IMG/VR virus record: IMGVR_UViG_3300029911_000025
Location: 1-64,000 of that record
DNA length: 64,000 nucleotides
From: a virus
Reading direction: 5' to 3' (one strand)
In this document: positions 21,108-31,194 of the stretch, in pieces
How the letters are laid out: each line of letters opens with the position of its first letter
How positions within the stretch are numbered: position 1 is the stretch's first letter
The notes under the pieces: model-generated
Told to the model about the DNA's origin: nothing
What the model saw: the letters and a program-made list of their open reading frames with translations, nothing else
The model's database searches: none
Position numbers and translations under genes: made by a program

Positions 21108-23767
21108 AGGAGTTGGTCCGGGCCGGGGTTGAACAGGAGGCGGGTGGCGTCGATCGCAGTCCCGACGATTTGCAAAGCGCCAGAGGAGGGAACCGTCGCC
21201 GTCATACCGCCGGAGGTCGAAAGGAAGTAGAGCGCGCCAGGGGTCAGGCCGGACAGGCCGGTGATAATCGCGCCGGGGAGATAGACCTGCGCGGTAGCGG
21301 AGGAGGAAAAGGACCCGAGGACGAAGCCGTTCGCCGGTTTCGAGGCATCGGTCGCATCGGCCAACACAAGACCGCTGGCCCCGTAGCTAACAAGTTGTCC
21401 GGCCGTCAGACTGACTGTAGCTGTTCTACTGACCGTCATCGGAACCGGGGCGAGCGGAGTGGCGTTGGCCCCCGTCGTGGCCCCCGACGCCCCGGCGGCG
21501 TTCGCGGCTTCAAGGAAGTAGGTGTAACCGGCGGCGATAGCGAGCGGCGTATCCGTGTAGGACGTCGCGAGGCCGGTCCAGATCACCGAGGCCGATCCGA
21601 ACGACGCGCTAAGGCCCGGCGCGCGGAACAGGGTGTAGGCCGTCACGTTGTCAACTTCCGCATTTGCGGACCATGAAAGGGCCGCACCCCCGGCGACTGC
21701 TGTCGCTGTGAAGCTCGTCGGAGTTTTAGGGGCGCCCGCCGTCCCAGAACCGTAACCCGCGCCCGTGGGCGTGTAAGTGTAGACCGTGCAAGTGGAGATA
21801 TCTTGCACTTGATTGTTGTACGTGTTGAAGCTTTGCAGCTTTATCTTAAGCGCGACCCCTATGTATCCCGCAGGCAGCGGGAAGGTAAACAGGGAGTCAT
21901 CAAGACGTCCGTACAGCGCCCCCGTGGTGTGCGCGCCTGCCGTGGTGCCATATTGGCCCCGATACAGGTCTGTGAGGTCGTATGCGTTCGCTCCAATTAG
22001 TGTGACAGTTTCAGGACTAAGAAGTTCAAAGCTGGTGGAGCAGACGCCGTCCTGGATGATACCAACGGTCACACCGTTAGCCGCGTCCGCAGCGGTGGAG
22101 GCCGAGGCCAACTCACCATTGCTTTCCACGAGACTAACCGCCAGAGTATGCCCCGTATCGGGGTTGGTCCCGCCGTAACTCGCAAGACTAGCGGTGAGGT
22201 ATCCTTGGCGCCCAACTGCCGAGATGGTGCCGATCTCAGCATAAGTCGTTCCGCCATCGGTGGAGACATTCACGAGTGCGCCGCCCCAGTTCGTATCAGA
22301 GCCAGAAGCGAGAATGCAAAGAATCGGGACACTAGAGCCGTTGTTCAAGCGCTGCGCAGCCAAGACATTCGGTTCAAACACAATCGGGTCGTTGGCAGTA
22401 CCAGGGTTCACTTGCTGATTGCTGTAGGCGCGGCTTCCGCCTTGCGTAGTCTGCCCTATTGGTTGGCCAAGCGTACCGGGGAATTCTTCGCATGTAAGCA
22501 TGAGCGAGCCATCATCCTGCTCTTCAATCTCACGTATGCGAACAGGGTAGTTAACAACTTGAAGGATCGTGTCAGTGATCATGCCGCAGTCCATAGGCTC
22601 AAGCTGTGAGTACTCCGGGCCTACAGTGAAAACGTAGTTTTCGCGCAAGTAAGCCATGCGCTGCTCCAGCAAGCTGGCGACTTGAAACGCCATCGGTAGA
22701 TAGCAGATTTCGTGTGCCTGAACCGTAGAACCATAGCGGCGCCCTATGAGCTCGTTCTGGCTTTGGTCTATGACGTCGATCGGAACTGGGTCGTAATTTT
22801 GAGTGCGGTCCAGAACCTCCAGCGCCAGTGCGTTAGACGCATCAAACCAATCGGTGATGCTGACCAGAACAGGATCGGCATCTTTATCTTGTATGTAGTC
22901 TTCGTCAGTAAAGTTGAACACCAACGATATGGGCGGCAAGTAGGTCACACCGTTGCCAGTGACCTCGGCGTCACCAAACGGAACGAACTTCAGGGAGTAC
23001 CCGGTCCAGGCGGGCGCCGTGTTAGTTATTTGCAGCCAGCGCGAAATGATGCCGGACGCCACTTCTTGGTTGTTGATAAACGGTGAAATTCCCCAGCCCA
23101 TCGCCCGGCAATACGTCTGATATGCGCTGTCGCCCGTAGTGGTGGCGTCGGGACCGGATAGTAGTGAGCCACCGTCAAACGACGTAGTATCAAGGAACTG
23201 CGCGGGGAAGAGCGCGCCGTACTCGGGGTTCGTCAAGAACCGCTGGACTTCTAGCGCACAATCTGCGTCGCCCGCGCCGGTGTATCCCGTGTTATAGTTC
23301 GGGGCTTTGAGTTCAAAGGATGTCTGCGGAACCGTGGGCGTGCTGCCAAGATTGTAGTTCTCTGCTGCCATGTAGCAGATACCCTGATAACCGAAAGCAT
23401 CGTTCGGATGCGTGGATACCAAGTACGACCATGGTGATTGCGGTATAGTACCCTCAAAGAATGAAAACCCGGCTGCAACAAACCCCGAGTAGTATCCTTG
23501 GTCCACCCATGTTTTGTCAACGCCGTCGGGGCACGGACCTTCACTCAGCGCCAGGAGTATGGTCGCCGAATAGGTGTAGGATTGCCCCTTGCCGCCGCCC
23601 TTGCCACCGCCCTTGTGGCCGTGAACGGTGTAGTCGGTGTAATAGATCAAGTTAGGTGTCGCGCGCACCAACCCACCGGCGTAAGGTACGCAAGTGACCA
23701 TCGACGATGTTTGGATACTAAGGCCCGAATAGTCAGGGACCGTAGTAGCAGGACCTCTACCTCCCAT
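21104..23767 (-). CDS. Tail tip / host-specificity protein (RcGTA gp15-like)
   Basis: An 887-residue protein at the end of the tail module. The N-terminal part has a Gly/Lys-rich KGGGKGGGKGQSYTYSATI segment. The middle (about 280-430) is the conserved tip region, with DADPVLVSITDWFDASNAL and EQRMAYLRENYVFTVGPEYSQLEPMD. Fibronectin-like segments (TAVAGGAALSWSANAEVDNVT) follow, and a Thr/Ser-rich end (GALYFLSTSGGMTATVP). This matches the large baseplate hub protein of gene transfer agents and related siphoviruses. It follows the NlpC/P60 gene as in RcGTA. The product should contact the cell surface. Confidence 0.85.
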   Translation of the reverse strand: MGGRGPATTVPDYSGLSIQTSSMVTCVPYAGGLVRATPNLIYYTDYTVHGHKGGGKGGGKGQSYTYSATILLALSEGPCPDGVDKTWVDQGYYSGFVAAGFSFFEGTIPQSPWSYLVSTHPNDAFGYQGICYMAAENYNLGSTPTVPQTSFELKAPNYNTGYTGAGDADCALEVQRFLTNPEYGALFPAQFLDTTSFDGGSLLSGPDATTTGDSAYQTYCRAMGWGISPFINNQEVASGIISRWLQITNTAPAWTGYSLKFVPFGDAEVTGNGVTYLPPISLVFNFTDEDYIQDKDADPVLVSITDWFDASNALALEVLDRTQNYDPVPIDVIDQSQNELIGRRYGSTVQAHEICYLPMAFQVASLLEQRMAYLRENYVFTVGPEYSQLEPMDCGMITDTILQVVNYPVRIREIEEQDDGSLMLTCEEFPGTLGQPIGQTTQGGSRAYSNQQVNPGTANDPIVFEPNVLAAQRLNNGSSVPILCILASGSDTNWGGALVNVSTDGGTTYAEIGTISAVGRQGYLTASLASYGGTNPDTGHTLAVSLVESNGELASASTAADAANGVTVGIIQDGVCSTSFELLSPETVTLIGANAYDLTDLYRGQYGTTAGAHTTGALYGRLDDSLFTFPLPAGYIGVALKIKLQSFNTYNNQVQDISTCTVYTYTPTGAGYGSGTAGAPKTPTSFTATAVAGGAALSWSANAEVDNVTAYTLFRAPGLSASFGSASVIWTGLATSYTDTPLAIAAGYTYFLEAANAAGASGATTGANATPLAPVPMTVSRTATVSLTAGQLVSYGASGLVLADATDASKPANGFVLGSFSSSATAQVYLPGAIITGLSGLTPGALYFLSTSGGMTATVPSSGALQIVGTAIDATRLLFNPGPDQLL

Positions 23768-23769
23768 TT

Positions 23770-24249
23770 TCAGCGCACCCTAAAAGCCCGCATCGGGCGG
23801 GGCTTGTTTCCAAATTGTGTCAAGTAAGAAACCATGCTGGTGTCGCTCTTATCTACGAAACCGAAACTGGCGTAGGCATGGATCACAAACGGCCACTCTG
23901 TAACGATGCCGCCGTGGCTGAAACTTTTACCGAACCGCCACACGACGATGTCCGCAGGCTGGATAGGTTCTTCGTGCCAGTCATACTCTTCGGTGTATTG
24001 CAGTATGAACGACAAATAGCGCTCTTCGCCATTGTGCATCATCCAGTCGCGGCCATACTTGCCGGTGGAGAACCATTCGAGCGCGCCGACCGCAGCGTAT
24101 GTTTCGATGAGTATTTGCGCGCAGTCTATGCCTACGCCCTTTAGCTGGCGGCCCGGTCGTTGCTCGCCGTCGCCCATGTGGTGATAGGGCGTTCTTAGCC
24201 AAGTGTGCGCCTCGGCTACAGCGGCGGCACGCAACTCCGGCGACATCAC
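23770..24249 (-). CDS. NlpC/P60 tail peptidase (RcGTA gp14-like)
   Basis: The 159-residue protein has the papain-like catalytic triad of NlpC/P60: Cys43 in GVGIDCAQIL, His112 in SHGGIV and His124 in VIHAY. The opening AHTWLRTPYHHMGDG is also typical. Such proteins sit in the tail tip and open peptidoglycan at DNA entry. Gene order (DUF2163, this gene, large tip protein) is that of RcGTA. It overlaps the upstream gene by four bases. Confidence 0.9.
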   Translation of the reverse strand: MMSPELRAAAVAEAHTWLRTPYHHMGDGEQRPGRQLKGVGIDCAQILIETYAAVGALEWFSTGKYGRDWMMHNGEERYLSFILQYTEEYDWHEEPIQPADIVVWRFGKSFSHGGIVTEWPFVIHAYASFGFVDKSDTSMVSYLTQFGNKPRPMRAFRVR

Positions 24250-25247
24250 AGGCCCATCTCCGCTTGTGGCACGCGCGGCGTGGCGCGAAACGAACTTTGG
24301 CGGCTGAAATAGATACAGTCGCTGACCGACCCTGACGCCAGCGGATCAGCACGGTTACAGCCCGGATAAGCTTTGAACGTGTCCCCCGCCAGTGGCGCCG
24401 TCGTGAACGGGTACGTAAGATAGATATTCGTTCCGTCGTAGGCCCTGATGGTGCGCGTTTGGTTTACCGCTGGGCCGCTCTCCATGAATATCTCGCCGTT
24501 GGCAAACGGGATACTCCCAGGTACGCCACCGCTCCAGGGAATAACGCTGGCGGACGGCCCCGTGCCCACCGTGCCGCTTTGCGCGAATGAGGACTTAACG
24601 GCGCCGCATGAACCAGAGTAGACGGTGTACGTGCAGTTCGGCTGAAACAGATTACGCGGCATTTGGATGTCTAGCATCACCAGCGCCGATTTGACTTTGT
24701 GAAGAACTTGCGTGCGACCAAGCTGGTCTATAGAGCTGGCGTACCCGTAGAACATCGGCATACCGCCAACCGGCGTGGGAAGGCCCGTCGGCGTAAGAAT
24801 ATCCGGGTCAAAGAACCAACGATCTCGTTGAACAACCGCGCCATCAAACGCGCGCTGGCGTACGGCCACCAGAAACGGAACACCGGCAATGGTGGACGGA
24901 ACAGCCGAGTTTAGGTTGGGGGTGAGCATCATCGATTGTTGGTCGACTTCAATGGCGCTTGTTGGGTCATTGCCTGAACCAGATTGGCCCGAAGTGGCTT
25001 TGAATTTGAGCGACCCCTTGTCGATACCTATATCATTCGATATGTAGGTGGTGTTTCCTGTGCCGTCGCATGCGGGCACGGTGAAATCGTACTGGTTCGA
25101 CGTCAAGAACAAGTTGTACCCCTGCCATTGCTGGTAAGCCATGCGTATCGTGATGGCTTCAGCAAACGGCACACTGAATGGGCGCCGTGCCATGAGCGCG
25201 TTGAAATCACCAGTGGTGAACCCCGCGTTAAGTGTGACCGGGCGCAT
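24246..25247 (-). CDS. DUF2163-like tail tip protein (RcGTA gp13-like)
   Basis: The 333-residue protein ends with YPGCNRADPLASGSVSDC, then RQSSFRATPRVPQ. This is the conserved C-terminus of DUF2163 proteins, in which cysteines may bind a metal or Fe-S cluster in tail hubs. Other segments are strand-rich. It overlaps both neighbours by one to four bases and lies in the DUF2460-DUF2163-NlpC order of gene transfer agent tails. Confidence 0.82.
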   Translation of the reverse strand: MRPVTLNAGFTTGDFNALMARRPFSVPFAEAITIRMAYQQWQGYNLFLTSNQYDFTVPACDGTGNTTYISNDIGIDKGSLKFKATSGQSGSGNDPTSAIEVDQQSMMLTPNLNSAVPSTIAGVPFLVAVRQRAFDGAVVQRDRWFFDPDILTPTGLPTPVGGMPMFYGYASSIDQLGRTQVLHKVKSALVMLDIQMPRNLFQPNCTYTVYSGSCGAVKSSFAQSGTVGTGPSASVIPWSGGVPGSIPFANGEIFMESGPAVNQTRTIRAYDGTNIYLTYPFTTAPLAGDTFKAYPGCNRADPLASGSVSDCIYFSRQSSFRATPRVPQAEMGL

Positions 25248-26566
25248 TAGCTAACCTCACTAGAGAACGTGACTTTCTGTAGTTCGTACAGGCGCTGAGC
25301 GAACTCGTTGGTTTCCAGCTTGTCGTCATCAAAGCGACACACGAAGTAATAGTCAAAGTCGGCTGTGACCACCACACCAGAGGCGGGCGCCGTGGCGAAC
25401 ACAATCTGGTTCGGCAGCGTAATAGAGACTTCGCTCGCTTGGTACAAGTGCTGATACGAGATCACCATTGATTGCCCGGCCTGCGCCACATTGAACGTGT
25501 AGACGCCCGCCGCGCTTACCGCGTATTGGTTTGACGCTGGCGTGCCAGAAACCTTTGTGAGCGCCGTGCCAGAATGTGTGACGCCATAGTCTTGAACGAA
25601 GCCCGTGGTATCCGGCGTCAACGTATATGGGCCGGAACCGGGCACTGACAGCGTGGCAGTGCGCGCGCCGTACACGCCAAAGCCCTTGGCAAGCGCTAGG
25701 GTGCCCGTGCCCTGCGTTGTAAGAGTCACGTAGACCCCGGCAAGCGCGTTGGGGCTGGTAGTAGCCAGCCGCACCGTGTTAGCGTCTACAACGATCACCC
25801 AGTAAGCGGTGTTGGCAGCCGCACCGGACGGCAAAGTACCAGACGACGATAAGAACATCGGCCCTTGGCCATTGGTGAACCCATGGCCCGCTATCGTTAC
25901 CTCAGAGTTTGACGTATTGACAGCGGTATACGCGAAGCTGGCGAGCGTCGTGAAATCTACTTGCCCAACGGGCTCCAACACCGTGCCCATGACAGCGGCG
26001 AAGAACGGCCACTGAAGAGTCACACCATCGCCGGTAGTAATGGAACCACCGACCACGTGATAGTCGTCCGGGTCTTGATATAGGAACGTGTACGCGCCGC
26101 CCGCAGTGTTCTTGAACAAGTCAATGATGGACTGCACGGAGTCCAAAGTATTGTTCATGCCTGACAAGTAGCGTGTGTCCGGCATAACTTCATAGTCAAG
26201 TTCGAAATTCCAGCGGGGGTAGACCATAAATGGCGTGACCGCACGCCGCCCCGTCGTCATTTCACGACGCGCGTTGTTGTAAGAGGGATTTTTCGCGCGG
26301 TCCCACTTCATACCGCCGCGCAAACTTGGAAAGCGTAATGTCGCCACAGGCAGAGGTCCTTGTGTTGGGCAGAGCACTTCTATACACATAAGCGCAACGC
26401 GGAGATGGGGGTAGCCAGCCGTCAAAGAATCAATGACGACAAGAGAATCCCTTAGATGAGGGTAGCCCTTGGTAAGAGATTCTGTGATAACAAGAGAATC
26501 ACGCGCGTTCGGAGAACCTTTAGTCAGAGACTCCGTGACAACTAAGGTATCGCGGGTTTTCGCCAT
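25247..26566 (-). CDS. DUF2460-like distal tail protein with repeats (439 aa)
   Basis: The middle region LRFPSLRGGMKWDRAKNPSY, then PRWNFELDYEVM and GGAYTFLYQDPDDY is DUF2460-like, the family of RcGTA gp12 and other distal tail proteins. Before it lie about four copies of an 18-residue repeat around TRDTLVVTESLTKGSPNA, encoded by 54-base repeats at about 26400-26566. The C-terminal half carries an inserted beta module (DYGVT to AGVYTFNVAQAGQSMVISY) that recurs in the tail tube protein. It forms the ring between tube and tip. Confidence 0.8.
   Translation of the reverse strand: MAKTRDTLVVTESLTKGSPNARDSLVITESLTKGYPHLRDSLVVIDSLTAGYPHLRVALMCIEVLCPTQGPLPVATLRFPSLRGGMKWDRAKNPSYNNARREMTTGRRAVTPFMVYPRWNFELDYEVMPDTRYLSGMNNTLDSVQSIIDLFKNTAGGAYTFLYQDPDDYHVVGGSITTGDGVTLQWPFFAAVMGTVLEPVGQVDFTTLASFAYTAVNTSNSEVTIAGHGFTNGQGPMFLSSSGTLPSGAAANTAYWVIVVDANTVRLATTSPNALAGVYVTLTTQGTGTLALAKGFGVYGARTATLSVPGSGPYTLTPDTTGFVQDYGVTHSGTALTKVSGTPASNQYAVSAAGVYTFNVAQAGQSMVISYQHLYQASEVSITLPNQIVFATAPASGVVVTADFDYYFVCRFDDDKLETNEFAQRLYELQKVTFSSEVS
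26400..26566 (-). repeat. 54-bp tandem coding repeats
   Basis: Three to four imperfect copies of a 54-base unit encode the N-terminal 18-residue repeats of the DUF2460-like protein. Shared words include SLTKGYPHLRDSLVV. Unit boundaries fall in frame, so copy number could change without disturbing the protein. Confidence 0.7.
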
Positions 26567-27654
26567 CAGCCTATCGAAATGATTTTCGGCCCCGCCTGTA
26601 GGGCGTTGATCTCAGATTGCGTCCAACCCGCGCTGGTATTTGGATCAAGTTCCCATATGTCTATATCAAAAGTGTAAGTTTCATAGAGTGAGTAGTTTGC
26701 CCCGGTGTAGTTTGTTCCGCCAGTGCGTAGAACATTCACTACGACAATCTCAGTAGCATCGTCCTGCCTGTAGCCGCCGCGCACTTGCACCCCATACGCC
26801 AGCGGCGCATTGACGGTGGCGCCCATGGCGTAGAGGTCGAGATCACCAACAGTTCCGTCATAATTGTAGGTGGTATCGTTCAAGTTCGTATTTGACGCGG
26901 CTTGCCAATTCGTCGACGCTCCGACAGCGGTGAAATCTGTTGTGGCGCCTGCACCGGCCGGAAACTGCGTCTGCACCCGGACGTTTCCGAGGAAGCTGTT
27001 ATTCACCGACCCCGTCAGGTCGAGGAAGTAGAAGTCGTCGATCTGATAGCTAGTTGGCGCGCTCGTCAGTTGTGGTGCGAACAATATGGAGTCGAAGTAG
27101 GCGTGCCCGGTCACCTGCGTCACGCTTCCGGTTATGGAGAAGACGGCCACTCCATTGATCTTCGCAATCAGGCTCCCCGACGTTGCCGAGATCACGGCCT
27201 CGACCTCGAAATAAAACCATCCGCCGGAGACGAAGGTCCCGATCGGCGCTGTTGCGAGGAGCGTCCCGCTTCCCGGTGCCCCGCACCATACGTTCATTAT
27301 TCCGTATTCATGGAAGGAGACGGAACACTGCGCGGCGTTGGCGGAGGAATCGAAGAACGCGATGTAGAAGGGCGCAACCAGCGCCGGGCCGATCTGCAAG
27401 GCCACGCCGACGACGCCGGAGACGCATGTCGAGCCAGGGATCTTTCTTAGAATGTTCGGCGGATTGGGACTTGAAGCCTGCTGATTGATCTCTAGACAGG
27501 TCCCCCCGAAGCGCCCGTTATAGGAACCGGGAACCGAGTAGCCGCTCCCACCGGGCTGGAAATACCAGCCGCCCGCTAGGAGCATTTGCGCCACAAGGGC
27601 GAAGGACGCCCCCGGCGGAATATAGTCGAATCCGTCAATTATACGGAGTGCCAT
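26566..27654 (-). CDS. Virion protein with LamG-like domain (362 aa)
   Basis: The protein begins MALRIIDGFDYIPPG and has alternating strands with INGVAVFSITGSV, then SYQIDDFYFLDLTGSVN, NSFLGNVRVQTQFPAGAGA and YETYTFDIDIWELDPNTSAG. This family is widespread in environmental phages. Its first half resembles concanavalin/LamG carbohydrate-binding folds and the second half a conserved structural domain. It sits between tape measure and distal tail genes, so a minor tail protein is likely. Part of the first half (about 26900-27600) looks richer in GC than its flanks, which may reflect mosaic exchange. Confidence 0.75.
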   Translation of the reverse strand: MALRIIDGFDYIPPGASFALVAQMLLAGGWYFQPGGSGYSVPGSYNGRFGGTCLEINQQASSPNPPNILRKIPGSTCVSGVVGVALQIGPALVAPFYIAFFDSSANAAQCSVSFHEYGIMNVWCGAPGSGTLLATAPIGTFVSGGWFYFEVEAVISATSGSLIAKINGVAVFSITGSVTQVTGHAYFDSILFAPQLTSAPTSYQIDDFYFLDLTGSVNNSFLGNVRVQTQFPAGAGATTDFTAVGASTNWQAASNTNLNDTTYNYDGTVGDLDLYAMGATVNAPLAYGVQVRGGYRQDDATEIVVVNVLRTGGTNYTGANYSLYETYTFDIDIWELDPNTSAGWTQSEINALQAGPKIISIG

Positions 27655-27657
27655 GGC

Positions 27658-30600
27658 CTATGCCCCCGCATACGCGAATTTCCCATTGCGGTGCATTCCC
27701 TTTAGAAGTTTCGAAAAGTGAGTCTGCGCGCCTTCTAGTGCCTTCACCACTTTGCGGCCATCCATGTCTCCGCCGCCAGCACCATGGATATGGACCCCAA
27801 AATCCCCATGGAAGTCGCCACCACGGCTAGAGCGGTTGCCACCCGTCAGCGCGTTCATTATCGCCGTGTTGTCGGCTTTTGGCATGATACGTTCACCTTC
27901 GTGGATTTGCTGCACCATGTCACTCGGCACGTAGTTCGTACCTGTGGCGGCGCCCGCCAGCGCGGCAAAGCCAAGGGCATTGGCCGCCATAGCCTGCCCA
28001 AACGCGGGCGCTCCTAGGTCGATGGGGAAGGGAGCGCCCGCCATACTGGCTACGCCCGCCGCCCCGGCCACACCGGCATAGGATATCACCTGAGACTCGG
28101 CCGCCGTGCTTTGGGCCGCCTTGGCGACAACGAGGTTGACGATCCACTGCTCAACCATTTTCTCAATGGCGTTGATGACCATCGAGATGGCTTGGCTTTC
28201 AATATCTTTTAGCACTTGGCCCCAAGACTTTGTACCTTCGATCAAGCCCTTGATCTCGTCGCCGGTGAACTTCACCATGGGGTCGATCTTGGCGTGCCAA
28301 GCCTGTTGGATCGCTTGGGCGCTGGCGGCGTCCTGGTTCACCATTTGCGCCATCATCTGGCGATGCTTATTGGCGAACTCTAAGTCAGCCTGCTCCTTCG
28401 CCTTCACGGCTTTTGTGTAGGCGTCGGTTCCCTTTTGGGCGGTGTCGATATCATGCTGAAGAAGTATATCGTCCAGCGCTTTTTCTTTGTCCAAATCCGC
28501 CAAGTCTTGCTGCATCACCTGATGCTTCATGGCCGCTATCTGCTCTTCGGCCTTTATCTCCGCAAGCGGGTTTCCCGAATACTTGGCCTTGTACTGAATT
28601 TGGGACTCTGCTTCGCGTTCGTTTTCTTTGCGGATGGCCGCCGTGGTGGCCATGGTCTGCTTGAGTTCTTCTATGGTCCTCGCCGCTTCACGACGTTGGA
28701 TCTCCTGCATAGTTTTTTGGTGTTCGCGCTCAGCATCTTCGATTTTTCGCAGTTGGTCTTGGTACGCCTTGGCGTTGGCATCGCCTTTGTATGTCTTCAG
28801 AATATAGTCGGCTTCGGCCTGTAGATCAGCGCGGTACTTTTCCCAGTGGTCCTTGTCAGCGCTTGCTTGGCGTTCAAGCCCAGCCAAGTACTCATCATAG
28901 GCTTGGTGCGCCAGAGACTTTTGCAGATCAAAGATCTTAGACTGGACATCGAGCCAGTCTTTGGACCCAGCTTTTACAAGCGCAAGTTTAGACCGCCAGA
29001 AGATCAGTTCATCGGCCGTATTATCTCTAAAGAAGTTTTTGCTCGCGATTTCTTGAGCGTGGAGCTGTTCTTCCCACTCTGATACGATACTTGGCCCCTT
29101 GGGGCCTTTTTCGGTTGGGCCAAGCAGATTTTTGGGCGGCGGCCCTTGCGGCGGTGCCTTGGGCTCGGCGGCCATCTTATCCTCGTCTTTGGCGCGATCA
29201 GCGCCGCCGAGTTGCTTAAGATGCTCAAGCAAACCAATCAAACTGCTGAACGGGTTCATCATCCGTTCAACTTGCTTCCCAATTTCTTTGAGTGTGTCAA
29301 GAAGACCAGTCGGCTTTATACCGAGCAGACGCTCAATATCTTCGACGGGCTTGTACAGCTTCTCCATTTTGCCAGTGAAGTCTTCAACGACATGGATCAC
29401 ATTGTTAATCGCGGTAGCCGTGTCATGCACGCCGCGCACAACATCGGCAAAATCGCGACCAAGATGGGCTATGATCTGCCCCGCGCCCGCCGCAATGGGC
29501 GCCAGCGTTATGAACGCCGAGCGCAGTTCGCCATCAATTATGGTCTTCCATTCCCGCATTTTGTCAGCGGCTTTGGAGCTCGTTTCAATAACGTCGGCCG
29601 GTATGATGACGCCGTACTCGTGGGCTTCTGCGATTAGCCCAGCAATGGCGTTCTTGTGGTCGATCAATGACTGAATAACTTCGGGGTCGACCTTGAGGCG
29701 CTTTTCAGCAGCCTCGCGCTCTTGCACGTTCATCTTAGACAAAGCGTCGACTATTTGGGGAATTTGTGTACCGAGATCACCCCAACCCCTGAGTTGCTCG
29801 GGGGTTATGTTGAGTTCGTCTTTGAATATCTTGGTGACTTGGCGCGCGCGCGTACCTCCTGCCTCGATTTGGCCGATGACGGTGTTCAAGCCAGAGAGGC
29901 TCTTTTCACCTTTCGCGACGTCTATACCCAAGCTTTGAAACACAAAGTCAAATTCTTGGAGTTTTGTGGTGGTGAGCCCGAGGGTGTCGGCAGTGCGCTT
30001 TAGCTTTTCAGCCCACTCTGCGTCCTTGGTTGCTTCATGCATGGCAGCGCCAAACGCCACAAGCGCCGCGATGGTCCCCGCCACGGCCACGCCCACTCCA
30101 GAGAACGCGTACTTCATAAGGTCAAGGCGCGTAGCCTCAACGGCGGTGGCGCTAGCCAGCCGCCCCACGTTGCCTGTCAGTATGGCACGCGCCGCCGCTT
30201 CGCCCTCGTACACCGAACGGCCTGAAGTCAACTTCTTGAAGAAGGCCTCTTTAGCCGTGGTCTCAGCATTCTGGGCAACCGTGTTGGCGATGACTTCGCC
30301 GGTTTCTAGCTTCGTGGCTTCGCCAGACTTTAGAAGCGCAATGACTTTTCGATTGTACGCGTTTGTCGCCTGCGCAACCGCCGCCGCGTTTTCTTCTTCT
30401 GTGATATTTCCGGCTTTTAGCTGCTCATTGGCCGCCTTGGTGGCCGCCGCTAGCCGCGCTTGGGCGGCGTAGAGCGGCACAGAGGTCACTACCTTCTCAG
30501 TAGCAACCTTCTCAGCAGCGGCGGCCTTGGCCACTTCCACTTCGCCAGCCTTCTCGGCCTTATAGCTGAGAGACGCGGCCTTTTCTTCCGCTAGTATGGC

Positions 30601-31194
30601 CGCTAGCGCAGCGGCGTCAGCGTCGGCGGTTTCTTTAGCAGCGCTTTTAGAAACGGCGGCCTCTTCAGACGCACGTTGTTTATTCATACGCTGGCGAAAC
30701 GCCAGTGTAGTCGCAGCCGTGGCTTCTTCGTCTTGCGCTGCGGCTTTGGAGGCGGCGGCTTCTTCGGCAAATTGTTGCTTGGTCAGCCGTTGTTGCAGTG
30801 CGAAGTTAGCCGCGCCAGCGGCGACATCTTCGCTTCCGCGTTGCTTTGTCATCGCCATGCGAACGGCGAGTTGCTCTTGCTCTGCTTTTGTGAGCTGAAT
30901 GCGCGCGAGTACTTCAGACTCCACGGCCCTAACGGAAGCCGCACTGTCGACTTGTTGCTGCGCGGCCAAGGCCCGATTGAGCCCGGCCATGAATTCTATA
31001 CCGGCAGCATTTTTGGAGACAGTGCTACCGAGTTCACCGAGCGTGGCCTGCCCGCTGACAATCAGGTCAAAGTATTTCTTTTGCGCCTGCGTCAAGTCGG
31101 CAATCGCCGCCTTCGCCGTAGCGGTAGCCGCTGCGAGCGAAGGGTCGATTACACCGCCGATATGAACTTCAACGTCGTCGTTGTTGTTTGCCAC
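27658..31194 (-). CDS. Tail tape measure protein
   Basis: At 1178 residues this is the longest gene. Long Ala/Glu/Lys coiled-coil runs fill the first 330 residues (repeats of EEAAASKAAA type). A hydrophobic segment follows near 370 (FSGVGVAVAGTIAALVAFGA), then helical central regions. The C-terminus has Gly/Ala-rich segments and the typical YVPSDMVQQIHEGERIMP. By the usual relation of about 0.15 nm per residue the tail would be about 175 nm, a long siphovirus tail. It follows the overlapping chaperone genes, as in lambda-like tails. Confidence 0.93.
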   Translation of the reverse strand: MANNNDDVEVHIGGVIDPSLAAATATAKAAIADLTQAQKKYFDLIVSGQATLGELGSTVSKNAAGIEFMAGLNRALAAQQQVDSAASVRAVESEVLARIQLTKAEQEQLAVRMAMTKQRGSEDVAAGAANFALQQRLTKQQFAEEAAASKAAAQDEEATAATTLAFRQRMNKQRASEEAAVSKSAAKETADADAAALAAILAEEKAASLSYKAEKAGEVEVAKAAAAEKVATEKVVTSVPLYAAQARLAAATKAANEQLKAGNITEEENAAAVAQATNAYNRKVIALLKSGEATKLETGEVIANTVAQNAETTAKEAFFKKLTSGRSVYEGEAAARAILTGNVGRLASATAVEATRLDLMKYAFSGVGVAVAGTIAALVAFGAAMHEATKDAEWAEKLKRTADTLGLTTTKLQEFDFVFQSLGIDVAKGEKSLSGLNTVIGQIEAGGTRARQVTKIFKDELNITPEQLRGWGDLGTQIPQIVDALSKMNVQEREAAEKRLKVDPEVIQSLIDHKNAIAGLIAEAHEYGVIIPADVIETSSKAADKMREWKTIIDGELRSAFITLAPIAAGAGQIIAHLGRDFADVVRGVHDTATAINNVIHVVEDFTGKMEKLYKPVEDIERLLGIKPTGLLDTLKEIGKQVERMMNPFSSLIGLLEHLKQLGGADRAKDEDKMAAEPKAPPQGPPPKNLLGPTEKGPKGPSIVSEWEEQLHAQEIASKNFFRDNTADELIFWRSKLALVKAGSKDWLDVQSKIFDLQKSLAHQAYDEYLAGLERQASADKDHWEKYRADLQAEADYILKTYKGDANAKAYQDQLRKIEDAEREHQKTMQEIQRREAARTIEELKQTMATTAAIRKENEREAESQIQYKAKYSGNPLAEIKAEEQIAAMKHQVMQQDLADLDKEKALDDILLQHDIDTAQKGTDAYTKAVKAKEQADLEFANKHRQMMAQMVNQDAASAQAIQQAWHAKIDPMVKFTGDEIKGLIEGTKSWGQVLKDIESQAISMVINAIEKMVEQWIVNLVVAKAAQSTAAESQVISYAGVAGAAGVASMAGAPFPIDLGAPAFGQAMAANALGFAALAGAATGTNYVPSDMVQQIHEGERIMPKADNTAIMNALTGGNRSSRGGDFHGDFGVHIHGAGGGDMDGRKVVKALEGAQTHFSKLLKGMHRNGKFAYAGA

